Shown here piece after piece: positions 5,992 to 7,211 of a stretch of DNA of 7,211 nt (the first letter of the stretch is position 1; the number at the start of each line of letters is the position of its first letter). The position numbers were made by a program, and so were the translations under genes. Source of the DNA: Betaproteobacteria bacterium (GTDB taxonomy: Bacteria > Pseudomonadota > Gammaproteobacteria > Burkholderiales > SG8-41); the NCBI GenBank assembly GCA_021300125.1, contig JAJTHX010000001.1:1-7211 (forward strand). Direction: 5' to 3'. The notes beneath the pieces were generated by a model, which was not told the origin of the DNA, made no database searches, and saw nothing but the letters and a program-made list of their open reading frames with translations.

Positions 5992-6049
5992 GGGTGGGGT
6001 GGCACGCATGCGCAGGCATCGCGCAGGTGCGCAGAAAGCAGCGTGGGTC

Positions 6050-6055
6050 ATTCTA
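6050..6055 (-). promoter_or_regulatory. Candidate -10 box for the catabolic cluster
   Basis: TAGAAT on the minus strand matches the sigma-70 -10 consensus at five of six bases and would give a leader of about 65 bases before the ATG at 5977. No good -35 match is present 17 bases upstream (near 6073-6078), so an activator may be needed. That -35 position coincides with the one expected for the purE promoter. Confidence 0.35.
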
Positions 6056-6094
6056 GCAGCCGTCTTCATCGCTCGTGGCTGCATGTCCGTACTG

Positions 6095-6100
6095 TAAAAT
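6095..6100 (+). promoter_or_regulatory. Candidate -10 box of purE
   Basis: TAAAAT, five of six matches to the sigma-70 -10 consensus, preceded directly by TG, lies about 40 bases before the purE start. The -35 region (around 6072-6077) is a poor match. No PurR-type operator palindrome was recognised. Confidence 0.4.
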
Positions 6101-6128
6101 GCGGCTTTAGTCACCGGCTTCGAGCGCC

Positions 6129-6134
6129 AGGGGA
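6129..6134 (+). promoter_or_regulatory. Ribosome binding site of purE, supporting a GTG start
   Basis: AGGGGA lies six bases before the GTG at 6141. The first in-frame ATG is nine codons in, inside the conserved [10 protein letters not shown] block, so the GTG must be the true start. Confidence 0.7.
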
Positions 6135-6140
6135 ACCGCA

Positions 6141-6635
6141 GTGAAATCACCGTGTGTCGGCATCGTCATGGGCAGCCAGAGTGACTGGGACGTGATGCAG
6201 CATGCGGTGGACATGGTGCGCCGGTTCGGCGTGCCGTTCGAAGCGAAAGTGGTCTCCGCGCACCGCACCCCGGATCTGCTCTATCAATACGCCGAAACCG
6301 CAGCGGCCCGCGGCCTGCACTGCATCATTGCCGGCGCCGGCGGCTCCGCCCACCTGCCGGGCATGCTCGCCGCCAAGACCATCGTGCCGGTGCTCGGCGT
6401 GCCGGTCACCTCGCGCGCGCTGCGCGGACTCGATTCCCTGCTTTCCATCGTGCAGATGCCCAAGGGCGTGCCGGTGGCCACCTTCGCCGTCGGTGAGGCG
6501 GGCGCCGCCAATGCCGGCCTGTTCGCGGTAGCGATGCTCGCGCGCAACGACCCCAAGCTCGCCAAAAAACTCGCCGCCTTCCGCAAAAAGCAGACCGCAT
6601 CGGTGCGGGCGATGAAGCTGCCGGTGAAAAAATGA
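6141..6635 (+). CDS. purE: N5-carboxyaminoimidazole ribonucleotide mutase (PurE, class I)
   Basis: Converts N5-CAIR, the product of PurK, to CAIR in de novo purine synthesis in the cytoplasm. The 164 residues match bacterial class I PurE in length and motifs: MGSQSDWD (10-17), SAHRTP (39-44) with catalytic His41, [14 protein letters not shown] (62-75), PVLGVPV (83-89), and the [19 protein letters not shown] stretch (96-114), followed by [15 protein letters not shown]. The C-terminus is Lys-rich. The start is GTG at 6141, with AGGGGA six bases upstream. Class I rather than class II is supported by the adjacent purK, with which it would be co-transcribed. It is divergent from the catabolic cluster. 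The only oddity is the large hairpin-forming repeat separating it from purK. Confidence 0.98.
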   Translation: MKSPCVGIVMGSQSDWDVMQHAVDMVRRFGVPFEAKVVSAHRTPDLLYQYAETAAARGLHCIIAGAGGSAHLPGMLAAKTIVPVLGVPVTSRALRGLDSLLSIVQMPKGVPVATFAVGEAGAANAGLFAVAMLARNDPKLAKKLAAFRKKQTASVRAMKLPVKK

Positions 6636-6658
6636 AGGTCAACGGCGAAAACCAATTT

Positions 6659-6734
6659 ACAGGATGGGCAGGATTAACAGGATGAAACCTTCTTCTTTGA
6701 ATGGCATTTATCTTGTTCATCCTGCCCACCCTGT
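6659..6734. repeat. Long imperfect hairpin of 9-nt ACAGGAT-like units between purE and purK
   Basis: Arms 6659-6686 and 6707-6734 pair over 28 positions, with 24 Watson-Crick pairs, two G-T pairs and two mismatches around a 20-base loop. Each arm consists of about three 9-base units of the type NNACAGGAT (left arm ACAGGATGGG, CAGGATTA, ACAGGATG). Similar ACAGGAT-unit inverted repeats are, to my recollection, scattered between genes in many proteobacteria. There is no T-run after it, so it is not a standard terminator; it could affect purK expression or message stability. No coding sequence spans it. Confidence 0.8.
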
Positions 6735-6756
6735 TCATGAGCTGTAGGTTTTGGCC

Positions 6757-7211
6757 ATGATCTTCCCCGACGCCATGCTCGGCATGCTCGGCGGCGGCCA
6801 GCTGGGGCGCATGTTCACGCTCGCCGCGCACAGCATGGGTTATCGCGTCACCGTGCTCGACCCCGATCCGCTGAGCCCCGCCGGTGCCATTGCCGACGTG
6901 CACCTGAAGGCCGCCTATCAGGATGTCGAGGCGCTGCAGCAGCTCGCCGACACCTGCGAGGCGGTGACCACCGAATTCGAGAACGTGCCGGCGGACAGCC
7001 TGCGCTGGCTGGCCAGGCACTGTGCGGTGCGGCCCGCCGGCGACGCGGTGGCGATCGCGCAGGACCGGGCGAAGGAAAAGAATTTCGTGCGCGCCTGCGG
7101 CATCGAGGTCGCGCCCTTTGCCGTGATCGAGCAACCCGCCGACCTCGACCGAGTCGACGCGACCCTGTTTCCCGGCATACTCAAGCGCGCGCGTTTCGGC
7201 TATGACGGCAA
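6757..7211 (+). CDS. purK: N5-carboxyaminoimidazole ribonucleotide synthase (PurK), 3' end outside the window
   Basis: ATP-grasp enzyme that carboxylates AIR with bicarbonate and ATP to give N5-CAIR, which PurE then rearranges. The first 151 codons are visible and the frame is open at the window end, so well over half of a typical protein of about 370-390 residues lies beyond. Seen in order: LGGGQLGRM (11-19), the N-terminal nucleotide-like loop; [11 protein letters not shown] (33-43); TTEFENVPA (71-79); the [12 protein letters not shown] block (99-110); and [13 protein letters not shown] (139-151), the start of the ATP-grasp lysine strand. The ATG at 6757 is chosen because family members begin a few residues before LGGGQLG; a weak GTAGG lies eight bases upstream. 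It follows purE by 121 bases filled largely by the hairpin repeat. Confidence 0.97.
   Translation, partial: MIFPDAMLGMLGGGQLGRMFTLAAHSMGYRVTVLDPDPLSPAGAIADVHLKAAYQDVEALQQLADTCEAVTTEFENVPADSLRWLARHCAVRPAGDAVAIAQDRAKEKNFVRACGIEVAPFAVIEQPADLDRVDATLFPGILKRARFGYDG

Noticed and set aside
5978..6019. 14-codon upstream extension of the Bug/TctC gene
   Set aside because: No ribosome binding site, and it would put a polar stretch before the signal peptide; the ATG at 5977 has a strong site.
6659..6734. Reading the ACAGGAT-unit hairpin as a CRISPR array
   Set aside because: The units are contiguous 9-base repeats arranged as two facing arms, without spacers of regular length.

Overview
The window looks like a high-GC betaproteobacterial chromosome (Burkholderiales-type). 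The evidence is a divergent purE/purK pair next to an operon led by a Bug/TctC-type solute-binding protein, a family hugely expanded in that class. The placement is inference from gene content and style; there is no rRNA or other marker. Nothing here is a complete novel system that I can name, but several local signals deserve checking.

Layout, left to right. (1) Bases 1-540 are clearly AT-richer than the rest. They hold gene debris: a short coding tail at the left edge and a broken plus-strand reading frame (about 148-535) that needs a frameshift and reads through an in-frame TGA. (2) Bases 550-1695, minus strand: a complete class II Fic protein (DUF4172 N-terminus, inhibitory TSEIEG motif, full HPFEDGNGRIGR active site, C-terminal winged helix). 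A cluster of related palindromes and half-sites (1657-1756) surrounds its start and putative promoter, suggesting autoregulation. (3) Bases 1836-5977, minus strand: a four-gene catabolic cluster. In transcription order it is a periplasmic Bug/TctC binding protein, an SDR-fold protein whose usual catalytic Ser and Tyr are replaced, an MmgE/PrpD-family protein and an SMP-30/gluconolactonase-family protein. The first three are tightly packed (20-base gap, then a 4-base ATGA overlap). A strong intrinsic terminator lies between the third and fourth genes, ending right at the fourth gene's ribosome binding site. (4) Bases 5978-6140: a divergent intergenic region with -10-like elements in both directions. 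(5) Bases 6141-7211, plus strand: purE (complete) and purK (cut by the window end), separated by a 28-bp imperfect hairpin made of 9-nt ACAGGAT-like units.

How the genes work together. PurK and PurE make N5-CAIR and then CAIR in de novo purine synthesis. The minus-strand cluster probably captures and breaks down an organic acid or lactone: the binding protein recruits the substrate in the periplasm, and the SDR, MmgE/PrpD and SMP-30 proteins suggest redox, dehydration/decarboxylation and lactone hydrolysis steps. The substrate cannot be read from sequence. No TctA/TctB membrane genes and no dedicated regulator are present. The Fic gene and the debris beside it look like accessory DNA placed next to the catabolic cluster.
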